A stretch of DNA of 64,000 bases from NCBI RefSeq assembly GCF_001701025.1, contig NZ_CP016793.1:8680001-8744000 (forward strand), in the 5' to 3' direction. The notes below the pieces were generated by a model. The model saw nothing but the letters and a program-made list of their open reading frames with translations, had not been told where the DNA came from and did not search any database. Shown here in pieces: positions 48,386 to 57,400 of the stretch. The first letter of the stretch is position 1. Each line of letters begins with the position of its first letter. Both the position numbers and the translations under genes were made by a program. Source of the stretch: Lentzea guizhouensis (lineage in GTDB: Bacteria > Actinomycetota > Actinomycetes > Mycobacteriales > Pseudonocardiaceae).

Positions 48386-49687
48386 GTGGACGGTCCTGGG
48401 AGTCGGGTCGTGGGTGTCGAGGCCGAGCTGCGCGCGGAGTTCGAGCGTTGGGAGCGCAAGGAGACCGCGGTCCTGAAGGCGCTGCCGTACCCGTTGCTGG
48501 CGATCAGTGTCGTGTTCACGTTGCTGCAGCCGCTCTGGAACGCGCCCCTGCACCTCCCGGAGGTGCTCGGACTGACGGTCCTGCTCACCGCGTGGGTGCT
48601 GTGGTTCCACACGTTCCACCCTGAGTCGCACGGCAACAGCGTGCGTATGGGCGTGTACTACGCGGGGCTCTTGACGTTGACCGCCGGGCTGGTGCTGCTC
48701 ACGCCCTGGTTCGGCTTCTTCGCCTTCATCGGTTACGTGCACGCCTTCCAGCACCTGAAGGGCCGGTGGCGCTACGTCGGCGTGGCCGTCACGTCCGCGG
48801 TCTCGGCGGTCTCCTACGTGGGAGGGGCGGACAGCTTCACGGCCGAGGAGTGGTGGAAGTGGCCCGCCGTCAGCGTGGTCACCACGGTGCTGGCGACGGC
48901 GGCCTTCTACGCCGACGTGATGTCCGACCGGCGCAACCACCGGCAGAAGCGGGCGCTGGTCGAGCTGCACAGGGCCAACACCGAGCTGGAGCGCGCGCTG
49001 GAGGAGAACGCGGGCCTGCAGGCCCAGTTGCTGGTGCAGGCCCGGGAGGCCGGCGTGCTCGACGAGCGGCAGCGGATGGCGCGGGAGATCCACGACACCC
49101 TCGCCCAGGGGCTGGCCGGCATCCTCACCCAGCTGCAGGCCGCCGAGCAGGCGTCCGGCGAACCCGCGGTGTCGCGCCGGCACCTGGCGAACGCGGTGGA
49201 CCTGGCTCGCGAGAGCCTCACCGAGGCGCGCAGGACGGTGCACGCGGTGGGGCCGTCGGCGTTGGCGCGGGCCCGGCTGCCGGAGGCGATCGGCGACGTG
49301 GCCAGGCGCTGGTCGGAGGTGAACCGGGTCGAGGCGGTGCTGACCACGACCGGCGACGCCCGGCCGCTGCACACCGACGTCGAGGTGGCGCTGCTGCGGA
49401 CCGCGCAGGAGGCCCTCGCCAACGTCGCCAAGCACGCCCGAGCCGGTCGGGTCGCCCTGACCCTGTCGTACATGGAGGACCTGGTGACGCTCGACGTGGT
49501 CGACGACGGAGTGGGTTTCGTGCCCGGCGCCGAACGCAGCGGTGGCTCGGACGGGGGTTTCGGGCTCGCCGGCATGCGGCAGCGGGTGCGGCTCCTCGCG
49601 GGGCGGCTGGACGTCGAGTCCGAGCCGGGCGGGGGCACCGCGATCACGGTGACGGTGCCGGCGATTCCCGTCGGAGGTGCGAGTTGA
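48386..49687 (+). CDS. Sensor histidine kinase (NarL-partner type)
   Basis: 433 residues from GTG 48386. Residues about 30-190 form five membrane helices (LPYPLLAISVVFTLLQPLW; GLLTLTAGLVLLTPWFGFF); then a coiled-coil linker (LVELHRANTELERALEENAGLQAQLL). Dimerisation domain HisKA_3 with H-box ERQRMAREIHDTLAQGLAGILTQLQAAE. ATPase domain: N-box LRTAQEALANVAKHARA, DVVDDGVGF and GGFGLAGMRQRVRLLAGRL. All catalytic motifs are intact, unlike the kinase at 29484. It overlaps the response regulator gene by four bases (TTGA). Confidence 0.93.
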   Translation: MDGPGSRVVGVEAELRAEFERWERKETAVLKALPYPLLAISVVFTLLQPLWNAPLHLPEVLGLTVLLTAWVLWFHTFHPESHGNSVRMGVYYAGLLTLTAGLVLLTPWFGFFAFIGYVHAFQHLKGRWRYVGVAVTSAVSAVSYVGGADSFTAEEWWKWPAVSVVTTVLATAAFYADVMSDRRNHRQKRALVELHRANTELERALEENAGLQAQLLVQAREAGVLDERQRMAREIHDTLAQGLAGILTQLQAAEQASGEPAVSRRHLANAVDLARESLTEARRTVHAVGPSALARARLPEAIGDVARRWSEVNRVEAVLTTTGDARPLHTDVEVALLRTAQEALANVAKHARAGRVALTLSYMEDLVTLDVVDDGVGFVPGAERSGGSDGGFGLAGMRQRVRLLAGRLDVESEPGGGTAITVTVPAIPVGGAS

Positions 49688-50313
49688 TCTCACTGCTGAT
49701 CGTCGACGACCACCCGGTGGTGCGGGACGGGCTGCGCGGCATGTTCGGCTCCGATCCTCGCTTCGAGGTGGTCGGCGAAGCCGCTGACGGCGCCGAAGCC
49801 GTCGCGGCCGGCGAGCGCCTCTGCCCCGACGTGATCCTGATGGACCTGCGGATGCCGGGGACCGACGGGGTCGCCGCCATCAAGGAGCTGGCGCGGCGCG
49901 GGGTGCCGTCCCGGGTGCTGGTGCTCACCACGTACGACACGGACAGCCACGTGCTGCCGGCCGTCGAGGCCGGTGCCACCGGCTACCTGCTCAAGGAGGC
50001 GCCGAGGGCGGAGCTCGTCCGCGCGGTGCAGGCCGCGGCCCGCGGCGAGGCGGTGCTCTCCCCCGCCGTGGCGACCCGGCTGCTCGGCCAGGTGCGCAAG
50101 CCGGCGGCGGCACCGCTGTCGCCGCGCGAGCTGGAGGTGCTGGAGCTCATCGCCAGGGGCTCGACGAACCGGGAGGCGGCGAAGCGGCTCTTCATCAGCG
50201 AGACGACGGTCAAGACGCACCTGCTGCACGTGTACGCGAAGCTGGGTGTCAACGACCGGGCAGCCGCGGTGGCCGCCGCGTTCTCCCGCGGCTACCTGAA
50301 GCCGCACGAGTGA
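49684..50313 (+). CDS. NarL/LuxR-type response regulator
   Basis: The start is TTG 49684: GGAGG lies 6 bases before it, the kinase stop overlaps (TTGA), and no ATG or GTG occurs before the receiver domain. 209 residues. Receiver: ISLLIVDDHPVVRDG, DVILMDLRMPGTDG, LVLTTYDTDSHV and YLLKEAPRAELV. Output: LSPRELEVLELIARGSTNREAAKRLFISETTVKTHLLHVY, a LuxR-type helix-turn-helix. Partner of the kinase just upstream. Regulated genes unknown; the acyltransferase before the pair is a candidate. Confidence 0.93.
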   Translation: MISLLIVDDHPVVRDGLRGMFGSDPRFEVVGEAADGAEAVAAGERLCPDVILMDLRMPGTDGVAAIKELARRGVPSRVLVLTTYDTDSHVLPAVEAGATGYLLKEAPRAELVRAVQAAARGEAVLSPAVATRLLGQVRKPAAAPLSPRELEVLELIARGSTNREAAKRLFISETTVKTHLLHVYAKLGVNDRAAAVAAAFSRGYLKPHE

Positions 50314-50344
50314 CGGCCGACCGCGTGCGGGTCACCGGCGCCGG

Positions 50345-50920
50345 TCAGTTCGCGATCGGCTGGGGGCATTCACCGCCGGGTGTCGTCAGCAGCTCGAAGT
50401 GCCACATCTCGTTGGCATAAGCCTGGCACAGGCCGTAGTCCGCGCCGTTGCGGATCAACCAGTCGGCCGCGTTGGTCGGGCCGATGTCGATCGCCTCACC
50501 CGTCACGTGCTTGGACTTCTCCGGCGGGTGCACCCACCGCAGTGCCTCCTCCTCGCTGCGGTACAAGGCGATGGCCTCGTCCAGGAGGCGCTGCTGGTAG
50601 TCCTTGCTGCGCCAGCCGGAGGTCACCCGCAGCTCGACCCCGCGCGCCTGAGCGTCCACAGTGGCCTTCTGCACCGCTGCCAGCAGTCCGGGGTCGAGGT
50701 TCGCGATGCCGACGTGTCCGGTGTCGTGGACCGAGATGCTCTCGTTCTTCGGGATGCTGCCGTCACCGGAGACAGGCGCCGACGTGCCGGTAGGTGGAGC
50801 TCCGGCCGGTGCCACTCCCCCAGGCGGTCCGGTCGGCGGTTCCGGCGCGCAGGCCGTCACGAGGACGAGTGCGGCGGCTGCCATCCAGAGTCGATTGAGG
50901 GTTCCACGGGTCGCCGGCAC
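50345..50920 (-). CDS. VanY-type D-Ala-D-Ala carboxypeptidase lipoprotein
   Basis: 191 residues. Lipoprotein signal with lipobox AAAALVLVTAC at Cys 24, then a Pro/Gly/Thr-rich linker. Peptidase M15B (VanY/VanX-like) domain: LRVTSGWRSKDYQQRLLDEAIALY, zinc ligands in SKHVTGEAIDIGP (His, Asp) and catalytic Glu/His in YANEMWHFELL. It trims the terminal D-Ala from peptidoglycan stem peptides outside the membrane. No vanS/R/H/A genes accompany it, so a housekeeping wall-maintenance role is more likely than resistance. It lies next to the biosynthetic cluster, but nothing links it to the pathway. Confidence 0.9.
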   Translation of the reverse strand: MPATRGTLNRLWMAAAALVLVTACAPEPPTGPPGGVAPAGAPPTGTSAPVSGDGSIPKNESISVHDTGHVGIANLDPGLLAAVQKATVDAQARGVELRVTSGWRSKDYQQRLLDEAIALYRSEEEALRWVHPPEKSKHVTGEAIDIGPTNAADWLIRNGADYGLCQAYANEMWHFELLTTPGGECPQPIAN

Positions 50921-50971
50921 GGTCTGATCTCCTCGCAGGTTGACGTCTCCGTCGAGCCTGCGGCAGCGATG

Positions 50972-53900
50972 TCAGCGGGCCGTGCGCGGAATGTCCCCGT
51001 TGTGCGACGAGTACTTGCGGATCAGGGAACGGGTCAGGTGCGGGATGTCACCGTCCGGTCCGATGCCCGCCTGTTGCACGGCCTCGCGGAACCGCACAGC
51101 CGGGACGTCCGAGCCGCGGACCGCGGGTTTCGGGGCTTGGAAACCGTGCAGCAGCGGCAGGATCGAGTGCTGTCGCTGCAATTCCGGCAGGGCGCGCAGG
51201 CCTGCTTCGACGCGGACGAGCCAGTCGCGGTGGTCCGGGATGCGTTCGATGGGATGGCCGTCGGCGATCAGCCAGTCGACGAACGTGTCGAGGGAGATGC
51301 CGTCGTCGTGCGGGTTGGTCAGGCTGAAGGTGCGGTGGCCGGAGGTGCTCGGGCCCAGGGTGACGATCGCGGTTGCGGTGAAGTCGACGGGCAGGCCGTC
51401 GTAGTGGGCGCCTTCGCCTTGGTAGAACGACCGCGGGGCGATGCCGGTGGCGAGGAGGGTGAACATGAGGCGGCTGAACATGTCCTGTGCGTTCACACTG
51501 CCGGTTTGGCTGTCGGCGAGGATCATGGTGGAGCGGAAGACGGTGACCGGGAGGGCGCACAGGTCGTGGGCCTCGCGCAGGAGGACTTCGCCCGCCCACT
51601 TGCTGGTGGTGTAGCCGCCCGCGTAGCCGTCGTCGACCGGTTGGGTCGGCAACGCCGAGCGCACGTCGGTGTCCTCGTCCAGGGGCTGGCCCTGGCGGGA
51701 GCGGGAGACCGCCACGCTGGAGATGAACGTGACCGGTTTGAGGCGGCGGGTCAGGGCCAGGCGGATGATCTCGGCGGTGCCGAGGACGTTGGCGTCGAAG
51801 AGGTGCTGGTAGGGCAGGACGTGGTTGACCAGGGCGCCGGCGTGGACGATCAGGTCCACCTCGTCGGTGAGGCGGGACCAGGTCGGCTCGTCCAGGCCCA
51901 GGCGGGGTTCGGCGAGGTCGCCGGCCAGGACCTCGAGGTGCTGGTAGTCCTGGGCGTCGGTCAGGCGTTGGCGGGCCGCGTCGGGGTCGGAACCGCGGAC
52001 CAGGACGGTCAGCTTGCCGGTCGGCTGCAGGCGGTGGAGCCACTCGCGGGTCAGGAAGCGGCCCAGGAAGCCGCTGGCGCCGGTGAGCAGGACGTGGCGG
52101 GGCGCTGAGCCGGGGAGCGGGAGGTCGCGGGCGCCGGCCAGGACGTCCGGGGCGAGGAAGCGGTCCAGGACCAGGTCATCAGCGTGCACGAAGGCGTCCG
52201 AGCCGTGCACCGAGGCGTAGGTGGGGCGGGTGGCGCTGGTGCGGAGCTTGGTCTCGACGAGCTCCGCCAGGCGCCGGAGGTCGGTCGCCGGGCTGATGAT
52301 GACGTCGACCGGGACGCGGATGCCGAAGGTGTCGTGCAGCAGGTTCGAGAGGGACACCGCGGAGAGGGAGTCGCCGCCGAGGTCGCGGAAGTGGGCGGTG
52401 GGGCTCACGTCGGCGGTCGAGGTGGCGAGCAGGGCTCGGGCGGCTCGGTGCAGGGTGTCGAGCACCGGGCGGTCGGCGGCGGTGCGGCGGAGGTCGAGGA
52501 GCTCCTGGGACTCGCGGGCGGCCATGTCGGCGTAGAGCTGTTCCAGGCGGGGGCCGTAGCGTTCGACCAGCTTGGGGGACAACAGCTTGCGCTGGTCGGA
52601 CAGCAGGCCGTTGGCCTGGCTGAAGGGTTCTGGTTCGACGAGCAGGCCGCGGGGGACCTCGTACGAGTTCAGGCCGGCGGACCTCGCGATCTGCCGGAAC
52701 GAGTCGAGCAGCAGTTCTTCGAGGTCGTGGCGGTGCAGGGCGTCCGGGGTGGGGACGACGACGGCGAGCAGGTAGGAGCGTTCGCTGTTGCCGTAGACGA
52801 AGATCTGCCGCACCAACGGGCTGGCGGCGAAGATGGACTCCAGGCGGGCGACGGCCACGAACTCGCCCTGGGACAGCTTCAAGACGCTCTTGAGGCGGTC
52901 GACGACGGCGATGCGGCGGGGGGCGAGCTCGGCGACGATGTCACCGGTCTTGTAGAAGCCGTCCTCGTCGAAGAGGTCGGCGGTCAGCTCGGGGTGCTTG
53001 TAGTAGCCGGGGATGCCGTTCGCCTTGATGCGCAGCTCGCCGCGCGGGTGCGGGGAGTCGGTGCCGAAGTAGCCGAGCTCGGGCACGTCGACCACTTTGT
53101 AGTCGAGCACGGGCGGGTTCATCAGGGTGCCGTTGACGGCGATGCCCGGGACCTCCGTGGAGCCGTACATGTCGTACAGCGGGATGCCGAGCAGCGACTC
53201 GATGAACTCTCTCAGCGTGGCCGAGAGCGGCGCGGATCCGCAGGTGGCGAAGGAGACGCGGCCGCCGAGGACGTCCTGGCGCATCCGGGTGAGGACCTCG
53301 GCCGGGTCGCCGCCGTCCAGCTCGCTCTGGTAGCGCTGGTGGAGCATCTCGCACACGCGCGGCACCAACGACAGCTCGGTGGGCCGCACGAGGGTGACGT
53401 CCTCGAGGAACGTCGAGAGGTCGCTGCTGGCGGTGAAGCAGCTGGTACCGCCGCGTGCCAACGTGTTCGTCAGCGTGAAGTGGCCGGCGAAGTGGCTCAG
53501 CGGTGTGTAGTGGACGGTGACCAGACCGCCGTCGGGGGTGCGTTTCGCGCGGTCCTCCCACGTCACGCGCGCCAGCGTTTCGGGGTAGATCGCGCCCTTC
53601 GGCGTTCCGGTGCTGCCCGAGGTGTAGACGAGCATGGTGAGCGGGTCTTCGTCGTCGCCGGGGACGTACGGGGGTGCTTCGGGCAGGGCAGCGCCGCGGT
53701 CGAGGACCTCGGACAGCGCGACGACGTCCCTGCCGGTCTGCGCCAGGCTCCTGCGGGCAGCGGTGAACCGGTCCGCCTGGTCGTCGACCGCGCAGAGGTG
53801 GTCGAACACCACCAGCCGCCGCACCGAAGGCGTGCGCAGGGCCAGTTCCACCGCCACGTCCAGGCGCTCGACGCTCGTGGCCACGAGGACCGGCTCGGTC

Positions 53901-54298
53901 TCCGCGACGATGGCCGCCAGGTGCTCGGCTGAGCCGCTGGTCTGCAGCGGCACGTTGACGACACCCAGGTAGCCGCACGCCAGCGACAGCGTCGCGTAGT
54001 CACGGCTCGCGAAACCGAGCAAGGCCACCCGGTCGCCCGCGACAAGAGGGCTCTGCGGGTGGTGGTGCCACTCGCTCGCCACCGCGCGGATGCGGCTCCA
54101 CAGCTCCCGGTAGGTGGTCGTCTCGAAGCGCGGCAGCAGGCGGGCCGAGACACGTCCGGTGCCGGGGTCCCGCACGAGCTCCCTCGCACGTTCGCCGCAG
54201 GCGGGCCGTTCCCCGAATCGCTCGAAGACGTCCGCCATCACTTGCGCAAGTCGCAATGTCAGCTCCGAGAAAGGAAAACGGCACCCGAATCGCGACAC
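50972..54298 (-). CDS. car: Carboxylic acid reductase (adenylation - carrier - reductase)
   Basis: 1108 residues if read from GTG 54298. TTG 54256, with GGAG 6 bases upstream, and ATG 54238 are other starts; the family-like sequence LTLRLAQVMADVFERFGERPA begins about residue 13. Adenylation core: MLVYTSGSTGTPKGA near 228, YDMYGSTEVPG, FYKTGDIV. Carrier domain: FRDLGGDSLSAVSL, phosphopantetheine Ser near 642. Reductase domain: VLLTGASGFLGRFL near 738 (NADPH), YTTSKWAGE (Tyr/Lys). It turns an acid into an aldehyde with ATP and NADPH. The usual roughly 50-residue N-terminal extension is missing. Divergent from the P450 gene, so part of the cluster; the aminobenzoate carboxyl is the likely target. 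Confidence 0.88.
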   Translation of the reverse strand: MSRFGCRFPFSELTLRLAQVMADVFERFGERPACGERARELVRDPGTGRVSARLLPRFETTTYRELWSRIRAVASEWHHHPQSPLVAGDRVALLGFASRDYATLSLACGYLGVVNVPLQTSGSAEHLAAIVAETEPVLVATSVERLDVAVELALRTPSVRRLVVFDHLCAVDDQADRFTAARRSLAQTGRDVVALSEVLDRGAALPEAPPYVPGDDEDPLTMLVYTSGSTGTPKGAIYPETLARVTWEDRAKRTPDGGLVTVHYTPLSHFAGHFTLTNTLARGGTSCFTASSDLSTFLEDVTLVRPTELSLVPRVCEMLHQRYQSELDGGDPAEVLTRMRQDVLGGRVSFATCGSAPLSATLREFIESLLGIPLYDMYGSTEVPGIAVNGTLMNPPVLDYKVVDVPELGYFGTDSPHPRGELRIKANGIPGYYKHPELTADLFDEDGFYKTGDIVAELAPRRIAVVDRLKSVLKLSQGEFVAVARLESIFAASPLVRQIFVYGNSERSYLLAVVVPTPDALHRHDLEELLLDSFRQIARSAGLNSYEVPRGLLVEPEPFSQANGLLSDQRKLLSPKLVERYGPRLEQLYADMAARESQELLDLRRTAADRPVLDTLHRAARALLATSTADVSPTAHFRDLGGDSLSAVSLSNLLHDTFGIRVPVDVIISPATDLRRLAELVETKLRTSATRPTYASVHGSDAFVHADDLVLDRFLAPDVLAGARDLPLPGSAPRHVLLTGASGFLGRFLTREWLHRLQPTGKLTVLVRGSDPDAARQRLTDAQDYQHLEVLAGDLAEPRLGLDEPTWSRLTDEVDLIVHAGALVNHVLPYQHLFDANVLGTAEIIRLALTRRLKPVTFISSVAVSRSRQGQPLDEDTDVRSALPTQPVDDGYAGGYTTSKWAGEVLLREAHDLCALPVTVFRSTMILADSQTGSVNAQDMFSRLMFTLLATGIAPRSFYQGEGAHYDGLPVDFTATAIVTLGPSTSGHRTFSLTNPHDDGISLDTFVDWLIADGHPIERIPDHRDWLVRVEAGLRALPELQRQHSILPLLHGFQAPKPAVRGSDVPAVRFREAVQQAGIGPDGDIPHLTRSLIRKYSSHNGDIPRTAR

Positions 54299-54426
54299 TA
54301 GCAGCAGCCGGCCGGGCAGTCACGCGCCTCCCGGCGCAGTTAGGCTTTTTGATAAGCATCATTGCGGCGGCCGGTGGTCCTTGATAGGGATTCCACGAGG
54401 ACAGCCTTCGTTTCGAGGACGTGCCG
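54299..54426. promoter_or_regulatory. Divergent promoter region of the biosynthetic cluster
   Basis: This 128-base gap separates the reductase gene (left) from the P450-carbamoyltransferase unit (right). It holds an AT-rich core, GGCTTTTTGATAAGCATCAT (54343-54362), in which TGAT-AAGC-ATCA is an inverted repeat. Both units must be driven from here; the AT-rich core is the natural site for promoter or activator contacts. Confidence 0.45.
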
Positions 54427-55662
54427 ATGGACCACGATTCCGCCCCGCTGGAACTCGACGACGCGTTCGTGCAGGACCCGTACTCGGTGTACGCGAAGCT
54501 GGGCACCGAAGGCTCGGCGCACCGGGTGCGGATGCCGCCGGGGGTGCCCCTGATCGGCGGGTTGCCGGTCTGGCTGATCACCGGCTACGACGCCGTGCGT
54601 TCCGCACTCGCGGACCCGCGGCTGAGCACCGACCTGAACCGGATCGACGGACTCTTCGCGCAGAAGGAGCCGGACCGCACCAAGCGCGGCGGGTTCTCCT
54701 CGGTCATCGCCAGCCACATGATGCACACCGACCCGCCGGACCACACCAGGTTGCGCAAGCTCGTGAGCAAGGCCTTCACCGGCCGCGCCATCGCAGCGCT
54801 GCGGCCGGAGATCCAGAAGGTGACCGACGGGCTCGTCGACGCCCTGAAGGCCCACGACAGCGTGGACCTGCTGGACGCCTTCGCGTTCCCGCTGCCGATC
54901 CGGGTGATCTGCCTGCTGCTGGGCGTTCCGGTCGAGGAGCAGGAGCGGTTCAAGGACTGGTCCAAGGCGCTCGTCTCCGGCAGCTCCCCCGAGGAGGCCA
55001 CGGCAGCCGCGGCCGCGGTGGCCGAGTACCTGAGTGAGCTGGTCGAACGCAAACGCCACGCCACCACCGACGACATGCTCACCGCACTGGTCGCGGCGCA
55101 CGACGTCGACGACCGGCTGACCACGACCGAGCTGATCTCGACGGCCTACCTGCTGTTCATCGCCGGCTTCGAGACGACCCTCAACGCCCTGGGCAACGGC
55201 ACGCTGCACCTGATGCGCAACCGCGACCAGTGGGACGCGCTGCGCCAGGACCGCAGCCTGCTGCCCGGCGCGGTCGAGGAGGTCCTGCGGCTCGACAGCC
55301 CGCTCAAGCACGCCACGTTCCGGTGCGCGCGCGAGTCGCTGACCGTCGGCGACGTCGAGATCCCGGCCGGCGACTTCGTGCTGCTCGCGATCGCCTCGGC
55401 CAACCGCGACCCGCAGCGCTTCGCCGAGCCGCACGCGCTGGACGTGCGCCGCCCCGCCGCCGGTCACCTGGCCTTCGGGCACGGCATCCACCACTGCCTG
55501 GGCGCGCCGCTCGCGCGGGTGGAGGTGCAGATGGCGTTCAACGCCCTGCTCGACGCGTTCCCCGACATGAGACTCGCCGCCGATCCCGATGAACTGCGGT
55601 GGCGCAACAGCACGATCATTCGCGGGCTCGACTCGCTGCCGGTACGGCTCAACCACCGTTAG
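54427..55662 (+). CDS. Cytochrome P450
   Basis: GAGGACGTGCCG precedes ATG 54427; 411 residues, normal for a bacterial class I P450. Motifs: I-helix LFIAGFETTLNALGNG (A-G-x-E-T-T), K-helix EEVLRLDSP (ExxR; Arg near 291), heme loop FGHGIHHCLGAPLA with the axial Cys at 357. Needs ferredoxin and reductase supplied from elsewhere. It starts the rightward unit with the carbamoyltransferase. Placed with an N-oxygenase, an N-acetyltransferase and a prenyltransferase, it could hydroxylate the product or, as BezE does in benzastatin formation, cyclise an N-acetoxy-aniline onto the prenyl double bond. The choice cannot be made from sequence. Confidence 0.93.
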   Translation: MDHDSAPLELDDAFVQDPYSVYAKLGTEGSAHRVRMPPGVPLIGGLPVWLITGYDAVRSALADPRLSTDLNRIDGLFAQKEPDRTKRGGFSSVIASHMMHTDPPDHTRLRKLVSKAFTGRAIAALRPEIQKVTDGLVDALKAHDSVDLLDAFAFPLPIRVICLLLGVPVEEQERFKDWSKALVSGSSPEEATAAAAAVAEYLSELVERKRHATTDDMLTALVAAHDVDDRLTTTELISTAYLLFIAGFETTLNALGNGTLHLMRNRDQWDALRQDRSLLPGAVEEVLRLDSPLKHATFRCARESLTVGDVEIPAGDFVLLAIASANRDPQRFAEPHALDVRRPAAGHLAFGHGIHHCLGAPLARVEVQMAFNALLDAFPDMRLAADPDELRWRNSTIIRGLDSLPVRLNHR

Positions 55663-55701
55663 ACGATTTCTCCACATTTCCGGAAAAGGTGCGGCTGACC
55701 A

Positions 55702-57357
55702 ATGCGCATATGCGGAATCAAGGCATCACACGACGGTGGCGTCGCCGTCATCGAGGACGGTCGCCTGCTCTTCAGCTACGAAATCGAGAAGCTGCAGAAC
55801 GGCGAACGCTACAGCTCCCTCGGCGACCTGGAACGCGTCACCGAGATCCTCGCCGCCGAAGGCCTCTCCCCCGCCGACATCGACCGGTTCGTGGTCGACG
55901 GCTGGTACACGACGAACGACGCGGGCGAGATCGCCGTCGCCGTGCAGGACGGCGGCCGGCCGGTCCAGCTCCGCGTCGCGCCGTACCACGAGCAGCCCGG
56001 CGACGGTGGTCCGCTGCAGCGCCACACCTTCAGCGGCCACGGTCTCGGCGACTACGCCAGCTACACCCACGTCGCCAACCACCTCATCGGCACCTACTGC
56101 TCCAGCCCGTTCGCCGCCAGGGGCGAGGACGCGTTCGTCCTGGTCTGGGACGGCCTGATCACGCCGCGCCTCTACCTGGTGCGGGCGCGGACCCGCGAGG
56201 TGACCCTCGTCGAGTCCCTCATGCCGGTCTTCGGCGGCAGCTTCGCGGCCTTCTGCGCGCGGTTCGAGCCGTACCTGCGGCCGTACGAGGACATGTCGTC
56301 TGACCCGGCCATCCGCCACCACCTCTCCGTGGCGGGCAAGGCGATGGCGTACGCGGCGAAGGGCCGGGTCGAGACCGGGGCTTTCACGGTGTTCGACAAC
56401 CTCATGGCCGAGCTCCACGACATCACCGTCGACAAGGTGGGCGTGCTGGGCGACAAGGTCGTCGCGAACCGCGACGAGCTGCTGCCCGGCCTGTCCAACG
56501 CCGACCTCATCGCCACCTACCAGGCCTACCTCGGCCACAACCTGCTCGACCGGCTCACCGCGGCCGTGCTCAGCCGGTTCCCCGAGGGCGGCCACAACCT
56601 GGTGATGGGCGGCGGCTGCGCGCTCAACATCAAGTGGAACAGCGCGATCAGGGCCAGCGGGGTGTTCCGCGAGGTCTTCATCCCGCCCTTCCCCAACGAC
56701 GCGGGAGCCGCGATCGGCACCGCGGCCTGCGAGATGTTCCGCACCGGCCACACCGAGCTGGAGTGGGACGTCTACCGCGGACCGAAGATCACCACCGGCA
56801 CCCTGCCGGACGGGTGGCGCGCCCAGCCCTGTGACGAACGGCAGCTGGCCGCTCTCCTGCACGCCGAGGACGAACCGGTGGTCGTGCTGTCCGGCCGGGC
56901 GGAGCTGGGCCCGCGCGCGCTGGGCAACCGCAGCATCATCGCGCCCGCGACCAGCACCCGGATGAAGGACCGGCTCAACGACATCAAGAACCGGGCCTCC
57001 TACCGCCCTGTCGCGCCCATCTGCCTGGAGGAACGCGCTGCTGAGGTGTTCGACCCCGGCACACCCGACCCGTACATGATCTTCGAGCACCGGATGCGGC
57101 CCGGCTGGGCCGAGCGCGTGCCGGCGATCGTGCACCTGGACGGCACGGCCAGGCTGCAGACCATCAAGTCCACTCAGGACACCGCGACCGTGCGCATCCT
57201 GACCGCGTACACCGAGATCAGCGGGATTCCCGTGCTGTGCAACACGAGCGCGAACCTGGAGGGCCGGGGCTTCTTCCCGGACGTCGAGTCCGCGGCGAAG
57301 TGGGGCGGGACCAAGTACATCTGGTCGGAGGGAACGCTCTACACGAACCCGGCGTGA
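55702..57357 (+). CDS. O-carbamoyltransferase, NodU/CmcH family
   Basis: 551 residues. N-terminal Kae1-like half: RICGIKASHDGGVAVIEDG, YASYTHVANHLIGTYCSSPF (the HxxxH-type metal site), FVLVWDG, GGGCALNIKWNS. C-terminal half: LSGRAELGPRALGNRSI, NRASYRPVAPICL and PVLCNTSANLEGRG, which bind the carbamoyl-adenylate. The enzyme makes carbamoyl-AMP from carbamoyl phosphate and ATP and transfers the carbamoyl group to an alcohol, as in TobZ, CmcH, NovN and Asm21. It lies 39 bases behind the P450 gene and must be co-transcribed. With a carboxylic acid reductase in the cluster, a benzylic alcohol formed from the carboxyl is an attractive acceptor. Confidence 0.92.
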   Translation: MRICGIKASHDGGVAVIEDGRLLFSYEIEKLQNGERYSSLGDLERVTEILAAEGLSPADIDRFVVDGWYTTNDAGEIAVAVQDGGRPVQLRVAPYHEQPGDGGPLQRHTFSGHGLGDYASYTHVANHLIGTYCSSPFAARGEDAFVLVWDGLITPRLYLVRARTREVTLVESLMPVFGGSFAAFCARFEPYLRPYEDMSSDPAIRHHLSVAGKAMAYAAKGRVETGAFTVFDNLMAELHDITVDKVGVLGDKVVANRDELLPGLSNADLIATYQAYLGHNLLDRLTAAVLSRFPEGGHNLVMGGGCALNIKWNSAIRASGVFREVFIPPFPNDAGAAIGTAACEMFRTGHTELEWDVYRGPKITTGTLPDGWRAQPCDERQLAALLHAEDEPVVVLSGRAELGPRALGNRSIIAPATSTRMKDRLNDIKNRASYRPVAPICLEERAAEVFDPGTPDPYMIFEHRMRPGWAERVPAIVHLDGTARLQTIKSTQDTATVRILTAYTEISGIPVLCNTSANLEGRGFFPDVESAAKWGGTKYIWSEGTLYTNPA

Positions 57358-57368
57358 GCTGGTCGGCC

Positions 57369-57400
57369 TGAACGGGCGCGAGGCGACTCGCGCCCGTTCA
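57369..57400. terminator. Perfect 14-bp hairpin, bidirectional terminator
   Basis: TGAACGGGCGCGAG (57369-57382), loop GCGA, CTCGCGCCCGTTCA (57387-57400). It begins 12 bases after the carbamoyltransferase stop and includes the stop codon of the convergent DAHP synthase gene, so it can end transcription from both sides. Confidence 0.8.

Noticed and set aside
50345..50920. VanY gene as part of a glycopeptide-resistance or the adjacent biosynthetic cluster
   Set aside because: No vanH/A/X or vanR/S beside it, and no functional link to aminobenzoate chemistry; probably wall maintenance.
52184..53932. Long Gly/Val/Arg-rich plus-strand frame opposite the carboxylic acid reductase
   Set aside because: Low-complexity antisense frame; the reductase frame contains adenylation, carrier and reductase motifs in order.
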